A DNA stretch of 64,000 nt, taken from contig NZ_CP096034.1 of NCBI RefSeq assembly GCF_023115465.1, positions 4,526,001 through 4,590,000 on the forward strand. Direction: 5' to 3'. Position numbers and translations under genes: made by a program. Shown here piece after piece: positions 1 to 11,867 of the stretch (positions are counted from its first letter, which is position 1; every line of letters begins with the position of its first letter). The DNA comes from Gottfriedia acidiceleris. Its GTDB lineage: Bacteria > Bacillota > Bacilli > Bacillales > Bacillaceae_G. The notes under the pieces were generated by a model. That model had not been told where the DNA came from. It searched no databases and was given only the letters and a program-made list of their open reading frames with translations.

Positions 1-323
1 TTTTCCTTCGGTGGACGTACTTTTCCAGAAACCTTATCACCATTTCGCATATCAAAACGACGAATTTGAGATGCAGAAATATAAATATCTTCTGAACTCG
101 GTGAATAATTAATTGGACGTAAGAATCCATATCCTTCTGAAGGGATAATTTCTAGTACACCTTCCATGAACATTAATCCATCTTTTTCCGCTTGCGCTTT
201 AAGGATTGCAAAAATAAGTTCTTTTTTCGTTAATTTGCTGTAATACGAAATTTTCATTACTTTTGCGTGTTCATACAAATCTTTTAATTTCATGTTTTCT
301 AATGCAGAGATTGTTAAACTCAT
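1..323 (-). CDS. rho: Transcription termination factor Rho, N-terminal part (cut by window edge)
   Basis: Rho is the hexameric RNA-dependent ATPase that ends transcription at unstructured C-rich RNA sites. Only about 107 N-terminal codons lie in the window; the ATPase core is beyond base 1. The visible protein begins MSLTISALENMKLKDLYEHAK, the Rho N-terminal helical domain, followed by a cold-shock-like RNA-binding fold with EGVLEIIPSEGYGFLRP, which is typical of Rho. The start ATG at 321-323 is preceded by a GAGTGGTG ribosome site. Its place next to glpX and murA matches the B. subtilis order. The leader is about 165 nt long, which fits the known autoregulation of rho in Bacillus. Confidence 0.93.
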   Translation of the reverse strand, partial: MSLTISALENMKLKDLYEHAKVMKISYYSKLTKKELIFAILKAQAEKDGLMFMEGVLEIIPSEGYGFLRPINYSPSSEDIYISASQIRRFDMRNGDKVSGKVRPPKE

Positions 324-492
324 ATAACACCACTCTTTACTTTTATTCGTTCAAATTAGGGTTTTCTTAATTCGGAAGGTTATTTAGAAGGTTTTTTGAA
401 GGAAACTTACATAAAGTATTACTCTTTAGTGTAACCTTTTCCCCTAAAAATATTCTAAGTAATTAGAATTAATAGGTTTACTATCTATTGAG

Positions 493-522
493 ATTATAAT
501 TCGAAAGAGTTTTTTATGCCAA
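493..522 (-). promoter_or_regulatory. Sigma-A promoter of rho
   Basis: On the minus strand TTGGCA and TATAAT are separated by 18 bases. Transcription would start near 486 and leave a rho leader of about 160 nt. Confidence 0.6.
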
Positions 523-544
523 CTATTTTTCGACTAAACTATTT

Positions 545-583
545 AATGACTCTTCCCCTTGGTAAATAAAGGAAAGAGTCATT
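545..583 (-). terminator. Hairpin downstream of glpX
   Basis: AATGACTCTT and its near-complement AAGAGTCATT flank a loop of about 15 bases. The following T-run is poor on both strands, so it may be a weak terminator or an mRNA 3' end stabiliser. Confidence 0.4.
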
Positions 584-678
584 ATTCTACTAAATTAATA
601 TCTAGATTCCGATTTCGTTAACATAGAATTTTGATTCATTATTAACCCTCATCAAAACCAAGATTTTAAGCTGTTTGA

Positions 679-1644
679 TTATTTAATAACTAGGTTTGGT
701 TTTTTGTTTAGGCTGTGACGTCCATCTACAAAACGAACAGTTCCTGATTTAGCACGCATAACTAAGGATTGCGTAGAACCTACATTCCCTTTGTATTGTA
801 CACCTTTTAGTAATTCTCCATCAGTTACACCAGTTGCAGCAAAAATTGCGTCGTCACCCTTAACTAAATCGTCCATATATAATACACGGTTTGGATCTTC
901 AATACCCATGCGTTTGCAACGTTCGATCTCTTCTTCATTTTGAGGTAATAACTTTCCTTGAAGTTCTCCACCTAAGCATTTTAAAGCAACTGCAGCGATT
1001 ACTCCTTCTGGCGCACCACCGCTTCCAAATAAAATATCAACACCTGTGTGATCAAAAGCTGTGTTAATTGCACCCGCAACATCACCATCGTTAATTAGCT
1101 TAATTCGAGCACCTGCTGAGCGAATTTCTTCAATTAACTTCGCATGACGTTCTCTATTTAATACTGTTGCAACAACTTCATTAATATTTTTTCCTTTTGC
1201 TTTTGCTACAGCTGTTAAGTTGTCAAGAACAGATGCATTAATATCAACTTTACCAACAGCTTCAGGTCCAACTGCAAGTTTCTCCATGTACATATCAGGA
1301 GCATGCAATAAATTGCCATGGTCTGCAATTGCAATAACTGCTAAAGCATTCCATCCACCAGATGCCACGATATTTGTACCTTCAAGTGGGTCAACTGCTA
1401 CGTCCACTCTTGGACCATATCCATTACCAAGTTTCTCACCGATATAAAGCATTGGAGCCTCGTCCATTTCGCCTTCTCCAATTACAACTGTTCCCTTCAT
1501 AGGAATCGTATCAAATACGTCACGCATTGCTGTTGTAGCAGCATCATCTGCTTCATCCTTTTTACCTAAACCCATCCATTTTGCAGATGCTAGTGCCGCT
1601 GCCTCAGTAACACGTACTAACTCCATTGATAAACTTCTTTCCAT
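679..1644 (-). CDS. glpX: Class II fructose-1,6-bisphosphatase
   Basis: The enzyme hydrolyses fructose-1,6-bisphosphate to fructose-6-phosphate in gluconeogenesis. The 321-residue length is the usual size for GlpX. The metal-binding motifs of the lithium-sensitive phosphatase superfamily are visible: GEGEMDEAP at 56-64 and DPLEGT at 85-90. A strong AAGGGGGAG site seven bases before the ATG at 1644 favours this start over Met7. It lies 67 bases after murA on the same strand without a terminator, so co-transcription is likely. The B. subtilis counterpart is ywjI. Fba, two genes upstream, runs the neighbouring step of the same pathway. Confidence 0.95.
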   Translation of the reverse strand: MERSLSMELVRVTEAAALASAKWMGLGKKDEADDAATTAMRDVFDTIPMKGTVVIGEGEMDEAPMLYIGEKLGNGYGPRVDVAVDPLEGTNIVASGGWNALAVIAIADHGNLLHAPDMYMEKLAVGPEAVGKVDINASVLDNLTAVAKAKGKNINEVVATVLNRERHAKLIEEIRSAGARIKLINDGDVAGAINTAFDHTGVDILFGSGGAPEGVIAAVALKCLGGELQGKLLPQNEEEIERCKRMGIEDPNRVLYMDDLVKGDDAIFAATGVTDGELLKGVQYKGNVGSTQSLVMRAKSGTVRFVDGRHSLNKKPNLVIK

Positions 1645-1711
1645 TCAAAACTCCCCCTTTGATGTAAATGAAAACTATCTAATTATGTTATGAGTATGTA
1701 AACACCCAATC

Positions 1712-3010
1712 TTACGCATTTTTTAATTGTTCAACTTCTTGCTTAGTTAGCTGAACACGCCAAACATTAGCTCCTAATCCTAAAAGCTTTTCAACTAAAT
1801 CCTCATACCCTCTGTCAACATGCTCTAATCCAGTTAGCTCTGTTTTACCTTCTGCAATTAAGCCTGCTATAACTAAAGCTGCCCCAGCACGTAAATCACT
1901 TGCTTTTACACGGCCGCCTTGTAACTGTGTAGGACCGGAAATTATAGCCGTACTACCTTCGACTTTAATCGTTGCACTCATTCTTCTAAGCTCATCAATA
2001 TGCTTAAATCTTGCACCGTAAATTGTATCAGTAATAACGGCTGTCCCATTTCCCTTAGTTAGCAGCACAGAAAACGGCTGCTGTAAGTCAGTTGGAAACC
2101 CTGGATAAACTAAAGTTTTGATATCTACTGATTTTAATTCTTTATTTGATCCTGAAACGATAATTTGATCGTCATTCGTATCAATATCTATATTCATTTC
2201 TCTCATTTTCGCAATAAGTGATTCCAAATGGTGTGGAATAACATTATCAACAATAACCTTGTCCCCTTCTTGCACTGTTGCAGCAGCTAATATTGCATAA
2301 GTTCCTGCTTCAATTCGATCAGGGATAATTGTATGTGTGCAACCAGATAGTGATTCTACTCCATCAATTCGAATTACATCAGTACCAGCACCTTTAATTT
2401 TAGCACCCATACTTGTTAATAAAGTAGCTACATCGACAATCTCAGGCTCTTTTGCAGCGTTTTCAATAACAGTTCTACCATTTGCTAAAACCGCCGCTAA
2501 CATGATATTAATCGTTGCACCAACACTCACTACATCTAAGTATATACGTGCACCTTTTAGTTCTTCTGCTCTTAAATAGATTGCACCTTGCTCATTTGTT
2601 ACTTTTGCACCTAATGCTTCAAAACCTTTTATATGTTGATCAATAGGTCTTGGTCCAAGGTAACAGCCCCCTGGCAAGCCTATAACCGCCTGCTTAAATC
2701 TACCTAACATTGCACCCATTAAATAATAAGACGCTCGTAATTTTTTTACCTTCCCACTTGGAAGTGGCATTGCAACCATATTTGTTGGATCAATCATTAT
2801 TTTTTCATCAGATACTTCTACTTGACCACCTATTTCCTCTAAAAGGTCACATAGTGTTTGAACATCTGAAATAGAAGGTACTCCTTCAAGTGTTACAGGT
2901 GAGCTTGCTAAGATAGTTGCTGGGATTAAAGCCACTGCACTATTTTTGGCACCGCTAACACGAATTGTCCCTTTTAAAGGTATACCGCCTTCTAATACAA
3001 GCTTTTCCAT
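1712..3010 (-). CDS. murA: UDP-N-acetylglucosamine 1-carboxyvinyltransferase (second MurA, MurAB/MurZ type)
   Basis: MurA transfers enolpyruvate from PEP to UDP-GlcNAc, the first committed step of peptidoglycan synthesis, in the cytoplasm. At 432 residues it has the normal length. Substrate-binding Lys22-Asn23 (VSGAKNS) and the catalytic, fosfomycin-target Cys116 in [11 protein letters not shown] are present. The position between fba and glpX identifies it as the paralogue called murAB or murZ in Bacillus rather than the murAA copy near the ATP synthase genes. That assignment is by synteny. The 5' leader contains competing inverted repeats (3046-3120). Confidence 0.95.
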   Translation of the reverse strand: MEKLVLEGGIPLKGTIRVSGAKNSAVALIPATILASSPVTLEGVPSISDVQTLCDLLEEIGGQVEVSDEKIMIDPTNMVAMPLPSGKVKKLRASYYLMGAMLGRFKQAVIGLPGGCYLGPRPIDQHIKGFEALGAKVTNEQGAIYLRAEELKGARIYLDVVSVGATINIMLAAVLANGRTVIENAAKEPEIVDVATLLTSMGAKIKGAGTDVIRIDGVESLSGCTHTIIPDRIEAGTYAILAAATVQEGDKVIVDNVIPHHLESLIAKMREMNIDIDTNDDQIIVSGSNKELKSVDIKTLVYPGFPTDLQQPFSVLLTKGNGTAVITDTIYGARFKHIDELRRMSATIKVEGSTAIISGPTQLQGGRVKASDLRAGAALVIAGLIAEGKTELTGLEHVDRGYEDLVEKLLGLGANVWRVQLTKQEVEQLKNA

Positions 3011-3448
3011 AGTAAACTCCCTTCTAAATGAGCAGAAGAAAATAGTAGAGAAGTAAAGTTTTTAAACTTCTCAACTGTCGAATAGTTTCTACCTATTTTC
3101 TCCAAAATTCTACTTCTCTAATCTTAGTTTATACGAGAGCCACAGTCTAATATAAAGACTTTTGCTTCTGATTGGTTAATGAAACGATCTTGAATTTCAA
3201 TAAAAATTCAGTAAAACCCTTACATAAATTTTGATTAGTTAATAAAGTAGAAATAGATATTTGGTAAATTCTTAATTAGACCTATACTAATTCTAATCAT
3301 TATTAGCTTATATCTTCAAGTCTAAATGAAAAAACCATAAAATTTATTGCTAAAAATGGCTTTGTTAAACAAGAAAACCGTCTAAACATAATTTAGACGG
3401 CTTAATTTATTATAATATACCATATTTCAAGCTAAAAAACTTAAAATA
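3011..3448. other. Intergenic region between fba and murA, no gene
   Basis: In B. subtilis a transaldolase gene (ywjH/tal) lies here; this 438-base stretch has stops in all frames and no remnant I can recognise. It holds the fba terminator (3367-3400) and, near murA, short inverted repeats (3046-3055 with 3111-3120; 3048-3054 with 3066-3072). Confidence 0.7.
3367..3400 (-). terminator. Terminator of fba
   Basis: Perfect nine-base stem CCGTCTAAA/TTTAGACGG at 3378-3400, followed on the minus strand by TTTTCTTGTTT. Confidence 0.85.
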
Positions 3449-4303
3449 TTACGCTTTGTTGCTAGTACCGAACTCACGGATTTTGCCAGCTACTGTTGCG
3501 ATAATTGCTTCGCGACCTGGTCCAAGAACTTTGCGTGGATCGTATTGTTTTTGATCATTTGCAACAAATTCACGAACAGCTTTATTGAAAGCAATTTGGT
3601 TCTCAGTGTTTACGTTAATTTTTGCAGTTCCACGAGCGATTGCTTTTTGAATTTGTTCAGTTGGGATTCCAGTTCCACCGTGTAACACTAATGGTACATT
3701 CGTCTCGTTACCGATTTGTTCCATTTCGTCGAAACCTAATTTCGGTTCACCTTTGTATGGTCCATGAACAGAACCTAAAGCTGGAGCTAAGCAATCAATG
3801 CCAGTACGCTCAACTAGTTCTTTACACTCTGCTGGGTCAGCATAAATAATGTCTCCAACAACGTGATCTTCTTGTCCACCAACAGTTCCTAATTCAGCTT
3901 CAACAGATACACCATGAGAGTGAGCGTAGTCTACAACTTTTTTAGTTGTTTCAACGTTTTGTTCAAATGGATCGTGAGAAGCATCAATCATAACTGAAGT
4001 AAATCCAGCGTCAATTGCAGCTTTACATGCTTCGAAGCTTGAACCGTGGTCAAGATGAATTGCTACAGGTACAGTAATTTTTAAATCAATTAATAAACCT
4101 TCTACCATCTTTACAACAGTATTAAATCCACCCATGTATTTAGCTGCACCTTCAGAAACACCAAGAATTACAGGTGATTGTTCTTTTTCAGCTGCAGTAA
4201 GAATAGCAAAAGTCCATTCTAAGTTATTAATATTGTATTGACCAACAGCGTATTTACCTTCTTTTGCTTTATTAAGCATTTCAGTCATAGATACTAAAGG
4301 CAT
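3449..4303 (-). CDS. fba: Class II fructose-bisphosphate aldolase
   Basis: This zinc enzyme reversibly splits fructose-1,6-bisphosphate into glyceraldehyde-3-phosphate and dihydroxyacetone phosphate in glycolysis and gluconeogenesis. The 284-residue protein carries the class II signature HLDHG at 83-87 and the expected zinc ligands His86, His180 (GSVHGPYKG) and His208 (LVLHGGTG). A strong GGAGGG site lies before the ATG at 4303. It has its own terminator and a leader of roughly 250 bases after spo0F. A cre-like site far upstream (4536-4549) could bring CcpA influence, which is inference. Confidence 0.96.
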   Translation of the reverse strand: MPLVSMTEMLNKAKEGKYAVGQYNINNLEWTFAILTAAEKEQSPVILGVSEGAAKYMGGFNTVVKMVEGLLIDLKITVPVAIHLDHGSSFEACKAAIDAGFTSVMIDASHDPFEQNVETTKKVVDYAHSHGVSVEAELGTVGGQEDHVVGDIIYADPAECKELVERTGIDCLAPALGSVHGPYKGEPKLGFDEMEQIGNETNVPLVLHGGTGIPTEQIQKAIARGTAKINVNTENQIAFNKAVREFVANDQKQYDPRKVLGPGREAIIATVAGKIREFGTSNKA

Positions 4304-4535
4304 TTAAAGCCCTCCTTATATACTCTTTTATGAAAATTAATCTGCACCCATAATTTTACTAACAAGAATATAATGCTACAAATTGTTCTTTATTATGTAA
4401 ATTATAAGGTATTTATATCACAACATAAGAATACAAAAAATGAAATGAAAACACAACAAATATCATCAAATGTTCGTATTATCGTAACATTTTAGACAAT
4501 TAATCAATATTTTAATCGGTTTTATCCGTTATTTC

Positions 4536-4549
4536 CGAAAACGCTTTCA
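4536..4549. promoter_or_regulatory. CcpA cre-like site upstream of fba
   Basis: CGAAAACGCTTTCA matches the cre consensus at all but the outermost positions. It lies about 235 bases before the fba start and just after the spo0F terminator, so its target is uncertain. Confidence 0.4.
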
Positions 4550-4559
4550 ATTAATGGGT

Positions 4560-4594
4560 AAAAAATAAAAGCAGATGGTCCGCTACCCATCTGC
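4560..4594 (-). terminator. Terminator of spo0F
   Basis: Stem GCAGATGG/CCATCTGC at 4571-4594, followed on the minus strand by TTTTATTTTTT, directly after the spo0F stop. Confidence 0.85.
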
Positions 4595-4598
4595 TATT

Positions 4599-4976
4599 TT
4601 ACTGCTGAGATTGTGGTTGTGAAGTATGTTCTCTAACAACCTTTTTAATTTCATCAATATCAAATGGTTTTGGAAAATATTGTAGTGCTCCTAATTTTTT
4701 AGCTTCTTCAATAATATCGAGTTCACCATAAGCCGTCATCAAAATTACTTTAATATCTTTATTAATTTCTTTGATTCGCTTTAGAATCTCCACTCCGTCC
4801 ATACCTGGTATTTTCATATCAAGAATAACTAAATCGGGACAATCCTTTACTACAATATCAATTGCTTGAAAACCATTAGCTGCCTGAAATACCTCATAGC
4901 CTTCTTTTTTGAAAATTTCGTGTAAAAGCAAACGAATTCCATACTGATCGTCTACTATAAGTAATTTACTTCCCAA
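4599..4976 (-). CDS. spo0F: Sporulation initiation phosphotransferase Spo0F
   Basis: Spo0F is the single-domain response regulator that carries phosphate from the sensor kinases to Spo0B in the sporulation phosphorelay. With the start chosen here it has about 125 residues, the family length. The acidic pair in LLIVDDQYG, the phosphorylated Asp in [11 protein letters not shown]-like context ([12 protein letters not shown]), Thr in MTAYGELD and Lys in PKPFDID are all present. A GTG at 4988 is in frame, but it overlaps the AAAGGTGG ribosome site; a TTG at 4974-4976, eight bases after that site, is the better start. A SigH promoter lies upstream, as in B. subtilis. Confidence 0.93.
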   Translation of the reverse strand: MGSKLLIVDDQYGIRLLLHEIFKKEGYEVFQAANGFQAIDIVVKDCPDLVILDMKIPGMDGVEILKRIKEINKDIKVILMTAYGELDIIEEAKKLGALQYFPKPFDIDEIKKVVREHTSQPQSQQ

Positions 4977-5042
4977 AAATAGTACCACCTTTCTAAAGCA
5001 GATAACCTTGCTTAAAAAAATACAAATTCCCCTAAATTTTAC

Positions 5043-5069
5043 ATTCTACTTAAAAACCCTTTTTCCTGC
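5043..5069 (-). promoter_or_regulatory. SigH promoter of spo0F
   Basis: On the minus strand GCAGGAAAA and GTAGAAT are separated by 11 bases. This fits the SigH pattern RNAGGAWWW-N11/12-RNNGAAT exactly. The known B. subtilis spo0F gene is SigH dependent. I did not find a clear Spo0A box. Confidence 0.75.
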
Positions 5070-5110
5070 ATTCGTTTGAAAAATTTACAAAAAATTACTT
5101 TTTTAAATTT

Positions 5111-5139
5111 TTTTGTATCTATCTAAATTACAGTATAAT
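5111..5139 (+). promoter_or_regulatory. Sigma-A promoter of ywjG
   Basis: TTTTGT-17-TATAAT, about 38 bases before the ywjG start and divergent from the spo0F promoter. Confidence 0.55.
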
Positions 5140-5176
5140 GGTTAGACCATACTTTTATAAGAGGGAGTATCATTTA

Positions 5177-5701
5177 ATGTTAAAAATTTTTTCGACACAA
5201 TTGAATGGAGTTTTCCAAAAAATAGTTAAACAAGAGGAAGTATTTGAAGATGCTTCACGCTTCCTAGCACAGGCAGTTATTGGCGAAGGATGTGTTTTTG
5301 TTCATGGTACAAAAGAATTTGCTGGTATTGTTTCAGAAATAACTGATGGTGCAGAACAAAACGACTCAATTAAACCTTTGTTGATTAACGGCGAAATCCA
5401 GTCATTATCTCCTGTAGATCGAGTACTTTTATTTACAAGACAGACGGATGATCAAGAAGCTATTCTTCTTGCTAAGAAACTATCAGAATCAAGCATTGGA
5501 TTAGTGATCGTCTCTACTACGATCAATGAAGAAGACCATTTATCAGAACTAGCTGATGTATTTATTAACTATGAATTAACTAGAAAACTTGTTCCAACTG
5601 ATGAGGGAGACCGAATCTGTTTACCTACCCTACTTACAGGATTATTTATTTATCACTGTCTACTACTTACAATGAGTGAAATCCTATCAGATTTTGACTG
5701 A
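5177..5701 (+). CDS. ywjG: DUF2529 family protein (YwjG)
   Basis: A cytoplasmic protein of unknown function, 174 residues from the chosen start, found next to spo0F in Bacillus. The start ATG at 5177 (MLKIFSTQLNGVF) follows a GAGGGAG ribosome site; a longer frame from 5138 has no ribosome site and would begin inside the promoter. The fold resembles sugar-isomerase (SIS)-like proteins in the pattern of GEGCVFVHG and LLFTRQTDD segments, but this is only a suggestion. It is transcribed divergently from spo0F and ends in a terminator shared with pyrG. Confidence 0.8.
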   Translation: MLKIFSTQLNGVFQKIVKQEEVFEDASRFLAQAVIGEGCVFVHGTKEFAGIVSEITDGAEQNDSIKPLLINGEIQSLSPVDRVLLFTRQTDDQEAILLAKKLSESSIGLVIVSTTINEEDHLSELADVFINYELTRKLVPTDEGDRICLPTLLTGLFIYHCLLLTMSEILSDFD

Positions 5702-5720
5702 AAAATAATTCTAAAATAAC

Positions 5721-5768
5721 AAAAACACCCAACATGATGTTAATAAAATCTGTTGGGTGTTTTTTATT
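5721..5768. terminator. Bidirectional terminator between ywjG and pyrG
   Basis: Stem ACACCCAACA/TGTTGGGTGT with A-run on the left and T-run on the right, placed between two convergent genes. Confidence 0.88.
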
Positions 5769-5771
5769 TCC

Positions 5772-7406
<1,635 letters not shown>

Positions 7407-7577
7407 TTATTTTTCCTTACAAAAAATTACAAAGCTAAACCTTTATAAAAAATTATTTAATAACATTTTGTATGCATGCTTTATTGTCATCCAAAATTGG
7501 GTTTTTTCATGCAAATTTTTAACACTTGAATCTAAAGGAACCATTTCATTTATTGTTTCATTACATTAAGTATTTGT

Positions 7578-7617
7578 AAAAAAACAAAGACGCCCCCTAT
7601 TTAAAATAGGGAGCGTC
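7578..7617 (-). terminator. Terminator of rpoE
   Basis: Stem GACGCTCCCTATTTT/AAATAGGGGGCGTC (7589-7617) followed on the minus strand by TTTGTTTTTTT. It lies in the 314-base gap before pyrG, which otherwise holds only the pyrG leader. Confidence 0.88.
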
Positions 7618-7687
7618 AAAATATATTTCGTTCTTTTTAAAGAGCCCAATAAGAATTCTACTCATTCAGTAGTTAAAAGTCAAGAAC

Positions 7688-8242
7688 TTATAGTTCTTCT
7701 TCCTCTTCAAATTCATCTAATTCTTCTTCTTCATCTTCTAGCTCTAAATCTTCATCATCTATTTCAAGGTCTTCATCATCTTCATCGATTTCTTCGTCAT
7801 CAAACTCATCAGTTTCATCATCATCAACTAGATCTTCATCTAACTCGTCTAAATCAAGTTCTTCCTCTTCAAAATCATCATCTTCAGTTACGTCATAATC
7901 TTCGAACTCATCGTCTTCTTCCAATTGTTTACGTTTCTTCTTAGGTTTTGCAACAGGTAATACTTCTTCTTCTGCTTGATCGTATGGGTACCAAGCACGT
8001 AATCCCCAACGATTTTCACCTAAACATACGAAACGGCCATCAATATTTAATTCTGTATAAAACTGAGGAAGTTTTTCTAATAGTGCCTCTCTAGTTACAC
8101 CTAAAACTGTTGCCATTTGGTCAACTAAATCGTAAAAAGAAATAGGTTCCTTTGTTTCAGAAAAAGTTTCATATGCTAATTCAATAAGCGATAATTCTTT
8201 TAATTGCTCTTCCGAGTATTGCTTTAAACTCAAGGTAAGCAC
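7688..8242 (-). CDS. rpoE: DNA-directed RNA polymerase delta subunit
   Basis: Delta binds core RNA polymerase, increases its recycling and specificity and is found only in Firmicutes. The 184-residue protein has the folded HARE-HTH domain at about 1-90 (LIELAYETFSE ... RWGLRAWYP) and an unstructured tail made almost wholly of Asp and Glu from about residue 110. The tail mimics nucleic acid. Length is slightly above the 173 residues of B. subtilis. It sits between the acyl-CoA module and pyrG, as acdA-rpoE-pyrG do in B. subtilis. Confidence 0.95.
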   Translation of the reverse strand: MLTLSLKQYSEEQLKELSLIELAYETFSETKEPISFYDLVDQMATVLGVTREALLEKLPQFYTELNIDGRFVCLGENRWGLRAWYPYDQAEEEVLPVAKPKKKRKQLEEDDEFEDYDVTEDDDFEEEELDLDELDEDLVDDDETDEFDDEEIDEDDEDLEIDDEDLELEDEEEELDEFEEEEEL

Positions 8243-8411
8243 TCCTTTAAAAATAATATTTTAACCATAATTTAATAATATTATGTATAAATTTTACTAG
8301 TTAGCTATAAAATACATATCTTTCATTATAAACAAAACTAAGTTAAATATGCTAGCACCTTGTCTATATTTTTCAATATTAGATTATTTTTTTGCGAAAA
8401 TAGTAAAATGA

Positions 8412-8426
8412 GCGTCTAAAAGACGC
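8412..8426 (-). terminator. Possible terminator of icmF
   Basis: GCGTCT-AAA-AGACGC is a perfect six-base stem about 75 bases after the icmF stop. The following minus-strand sequence is T-rich but interrupted, so strength is doubtful. Confidence 0.45.
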
Positions 8427-8500
8427 CCATTCTACCTAACCCAAGTAACATGCCCCTTTTGCTGCCTTAAAACAGGACAATCGGCTTTTTACAATTCTTT

Positions 8501-11500
8501 TTACATATTTCTACGGTATTGTCCGCCTACTTCATATAATGCTTGAGTGATTTGTCCTAAACTAGCAACGCGAACAGTATTCATTAGCTCTTCGAATAAA
8601 TTGCCATTCTGACGGGCAACTTGTTTTAATTGTTCTAGAGCAACTTGTGCTTCTGATTTATGTTTCACTTGGAATTGTTCTACATGATCAATTTGCGATT
8701 GTTTTTCTTCGTAGCTTGATCTAGCGATTTCCATTGTATTGATTGATTCCATTTGTTCGTTAGGATTGATGTAAGAGTTTACTCCTATAATTGGAAGTTC
8801 ACCATTATGTTTAAGTGTTTCATAATAAAGTGACTCTTCTTGAATTTTGCCACGTTGATATTGAAGCTCCATCGCACCTAATACGCCACCACGATCACTG
8901 ATTCTCTCAAACTCTTTTAAGACTGCTTCTTCTACTAAGTCTGTTAGTTGCTCAATGATAAATGATCCTTGGATTGGATTTTCATTCTTCGATAGACCAT
9001 TTTCTTTTTGAATAATAAGCTGAATCGCCATTGCTCGACGTACAGATTCCTCCGTAGGAGTTGTAACAGCTTCATCATATGCATTTGTATGAAGTGAATT
9101 ACAGTTATCATATAAAGCCAGTAACGCTTGTAACGTAGTACGAATATCATTAAATGCCATCTCTTGAGCATGTAATGAGCGACCTGATGTTTGAACATGG
9201 TATTTAAGTTTTTGGCTACGTTCAGATGCACCATATTTTTCTTTCATAGTAACAGCCCAAATTCTTCTCGCTACACGTCCTATTACGGAGTACTCAGCAT
9301 CAAGTCCATTACTAAAGAAGAACGATAAATTATGGGCAAAATCATCAATTTTCATGCCTCGACTTAAATAATATTCAACGTAAGTGAATCCGTTAGATAA
9401 AGTGAATGCAAGTTGTGAAATCGGATTTGCTCCGGCTTCAGCAATATGGTATCCAGAAATTGAAACTGAATAATAATTACGAACATTATTATCAATAAAA
9501 TACTGCTGAATATCGCCCATCATTTTTAAAGCGAATTCTGTTGAGAAAATACATGTATTTTGCCCTTGATCCTCTTTTAAAATATCAGCTTGAACAGTAC
9601 CACGAACTTTTTGTAAAGTTATTCGCTTTATTTCAGTAAATTCTTCAACTGTTAAAATACGGCCTAATTCTTTTTCTTTGATTTCAACTTGTTGATGGAT
9701 AGCAGTATTTAAGAACATAGCTAAAATAATTGGTGCTGGACCATTAATTGTCATAGAAACAGATGTTGAAGGACTACATAAATCAAAACCATTGTAAAGC
9801 TCAATCATATTTTCTAAAGTACATACATTAACTCCACTCTCACCTATTTTCCCAAAAATATCAGGACGGATTGCTGGGTCTTCTCCGTATAGAGTTACTG
9901 AATCAAATGCTGTACTTAAACGTTTAGCTGGGTCATTCTCACATAAATAGTGGAATCGTTTATTCGTTCTGCTTGGAGGTCCCTCACCAGCAAATTGTCT
10001 CTTCGGATCTTCATCTTGACGCTTGAATGGGAATACTCCAGCTGTAAACGGGAAATATCCAGGTACGTTTTCCTTCGCAACCCATCTTAATAAATCTCCA
10101 TAATCTCGATAGGTAGGTACAGATACTTTCGGTATTTTTGTACCCGATAAAGTTGTAGTTGTTAACTCAACTTTAATTTCTTTATCTCTAATTTTTTGAA
10201 TTAGTTGATCTTGTGAATAAGCTTCTTTAATCAATTTAAAATGATTTAGAGCTTGTTTTGTAGATGGAGCAAGAGATTCTTCAAATTTATTTTTCAAATC
10301 TACTAATGTATGCTTTGCATCTTCAATATTTTGTGACTCTATTTCAGACAATGTTCCTTCAATTTGATAAAGCTTTGAAGCTTTTGCTGCCTCAATTTCA
10401 GTATTTTCGTGATAGTTTCTTACCGTTTCTGCAATTTCTCTTAAATAAAAACGACGATTACTTGGAATAATGACATGTTGTTTCTCAACATTCCCCGGCT
10501 TAATATATGTCGTGGTCCACTCATTTGTAGTGTGTTTTTCAATTGATTTTGTTAAAGCTAAAAATAAATTATTAGTTCCTGCATCGTTGAACTGACTTGC
10601 TATTGTTCCGTATACAGGCATTGTAGCGATATCATCATGGAAAAGATGGCGACTACGTTGATATTGTTTTTGAACAAGACGTAATGCATCTTCTGATCCT
10701 TGACGTTCAAATTTATTAATTGCAATCAAATCTGCAAAGTCAATCATATCAATTTTTTCTAATTGAGAAGGTGCTCCAAATTCACTTGTCATAACATACA
10801 GATGAATATCACTGTACTGAGTAATTGCAGCATCACCTTGACCGATACCACTTGTCTCAACAAAAATAACGTCAAAATCAGCTGATTTTAAGATTGAAAT
10901 AGTATCCTCTAATGCATTTGAGATTTCAGATTGACTATCTCGAGTAGCTAAACTTCGCATATACACATTTGGATGGTGAATTGAATTCATTCGAATACGA
11001 TCACCTAATAGTGCCCCACCTGTTTTACGTTTTGTTGGATCAATTGAAACAATACCAATTGTTTTTTCTGGAAACTCTTGAATAAAACGGCGTACTAGCT
11101 CATCTGTTAATGAACTCTTACCCGCTCCACCAGTACCTGTCATACCAATTACTACACTTTTACTAGTTTCTGATTTTTCTAATGTTGCGGCCATCTCTAA
11201 GCTTGAATCTAGAGATCCTTTATTTTCAGCTAAAGTAATAAATCTAGCAATTTCTTTATGATTTGTAGCAGATAGTTTTTGAACGTTTTCTAAGTCCTTC
11301 AAAGGTGGAAGAAAATCTGTGCTTTGTAACATATGATTAATCATTCCTTGAAGTCCCATTATACGGCCATCTTCAGGAGAATAGATTTTAGTGATTCCGT
11401 ATTCTTCTAATTCCTCTTGTTCTTTAGGCAAAATTACGCCACCGCCACCACCAAATAGCTTAATGTGAGAAGCGCCTCTTTCTTGAAGCAAGTCGTACAT

Positions 11501-11740
11501 ATATTTAAAGTACTCCATATGTCCACCTTGGTAGGAAGAAATTGAAATACCTTGTACATCCTCTTGAATTGCTGCGTTAATAATTTCTTCAACAGAGCGG
11601 TTATGCCCTAAATGAATAACTTCAACACCATTTTCTTGCAATAATCTTCTAATCATATTGATTGACACGTCATGGCCATCAAATAAGCTTGATGCAGTAA
11701 CGAAACGAATCTTGTGCTTAGCTTGATACTTTTCTACCAT
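8501..11740 (-). CDS. icmF: Fused isobutyryl-CoA mutase IcmF
   Basis: IcmF is an adenosylcobalamin enzyme that interconverts isobutyryl-CoA and n-butyryl-CoA and carries its own G-protein chaperone. The order of domains is visible: an N-terminal B12-binding domain with Asp21-x-His23 ([10 protein letters not shown]), a MeaI-type GTPase with P-loop [12 protein letters not shown] and an NKFE base-recognition motif, then the large mutase barrel ([28 protein letters not shown]). At 1,079 residues it has full fusion length. The ATG at 11740 is nine bases after GGGGG, while the in-frame ATG at 11749 touches that site, so 11740 is chosen. It follows acdA, suggesting that its product feeds butyryl-CoA oxidation. 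Confidence 0.93.
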   Translation of the reverse strand: MVEKYQAKHKIRFVTASSLFDGHDVSINMIRRLLQENGVEVIHLGHNRSVEEIINAAIQEDVQGISISSYQGGHMEYFKYMYDLLQERGASHIKLFGGGGGVILPKEQEELEEYGITKIYSPEDGRIMGLQGMINHMLQSTDFLPPLKDLENVQKLSATNHKEIARFITLAENKGSLDSSLEMAATLEKSETSKSVVIGMTGTGGAGKSSLTDELVRRFIQEFPEKTIGIVSIDPTKRKTGGALLGDRIRMNSIHHPNVYMRSLATRDSQSEISNALEDTISILKSADFDVIFVETSGIGQGDAAITQYSDIHLYVMTSEFGAPSQLEKIDMIDFADLIAINKFERQGSEDALRLVQKQYQRSRHLFHDDIATMPVYGTIASQFNDAGTNNLFLALTKSIEKHTTNEWTTTYIKPGNVEKQHVIIPSNRRFYLREIAETVRNYHENTEIEAAKASKLYQIEGTLSEIESQNIEDAKHTLVDLKNKFEESLAPSTKQALNHFKLIKEAYSQDQLIQKIRDKEIKVELTTTTLSGTKIPKVSVPTYRDYGDLLRWVAKENVPGYFPFTAGVFPFKRQDEDPKRQFAGEGPPSRTNKRFHYLCENDPAKRLSTAFDSVTLYGEDPAIRPDIFGKIGESGVNVCTLENMIELYNGFDLCSPSTSVSMTINGPAPIILAMFLNTAIHQQVEIKEKELGRILTVEEFTEIKRITLQKVRGTVQADILKEDQGQNTCIFSTEFALKMMGDIQQYFIDNNVRNYYSVSISGYHIAEAGANPISQLAFTLSNGFTYVEYYLSRGMKIDDFAHNLSFFFSNGLDAEYSVIGRVARRIWAVTMKEKYGASERSQKLKYHVQTSGRSLHAQEMAFNDIRTTLQALLALYDNCNSLHTNAYDEAVTTPTEESVRRAMAIQLIIQKENGLSKNENPIQGSFIIEQLTDLVEEAVLKEFERISDRGGVLGAMELQYQRGKIQEESLYYETLKHNGELPIIGVNSYINPNEQMESINTMEIARSSYEEKQSQIDHVEQFQVKHKSEAQVALEQLKQVARQNGNLFEELMNTVRVASLGQITQALYEVGGQYRRNM

Positions 11741-11777
11741 ACTAATCATCCCCCAGAATTATAATTGCCTTTTTTTG

Positions 11778-11824
11778 TAAAAGAAAACTTGGTAAAGGGC
11801 TATCCATATTCCTTGTACCAAGTT
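11778..11824 (-). terminator. Hairpin between acdA and icmF
   Basis: Stem AACTTGGTA/TACCAAGTT (11786-11824) followed on the minus strand by TTCTTTT. It may terminate part of the transcription after acdA and lower icmF expression, since only about 40 bases remain before the icmF ribosome site. Confidence 0.55.
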
Positions 11825-11867
11825 ATCCTAATCATTCGTAATGCTAAAGAAGAATAAATATTCTTTT

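Larger units (their letters stand above)
324..678. other. Intergenic region between glpX and rho
   Basis: This 355-base gap holds no credible gene. It contains the likely rho promoter (493-522), a long AT-rich rho leader (324-490) and a hairpin downstream of glpX (545-583). Confidence 0.7.

Noticed and set aside
8944-9234. 96-codon minus-strand frame inside icmF
   Set aside because: It is an out-of-frame shadow of the mutase domain without a ribosome site.
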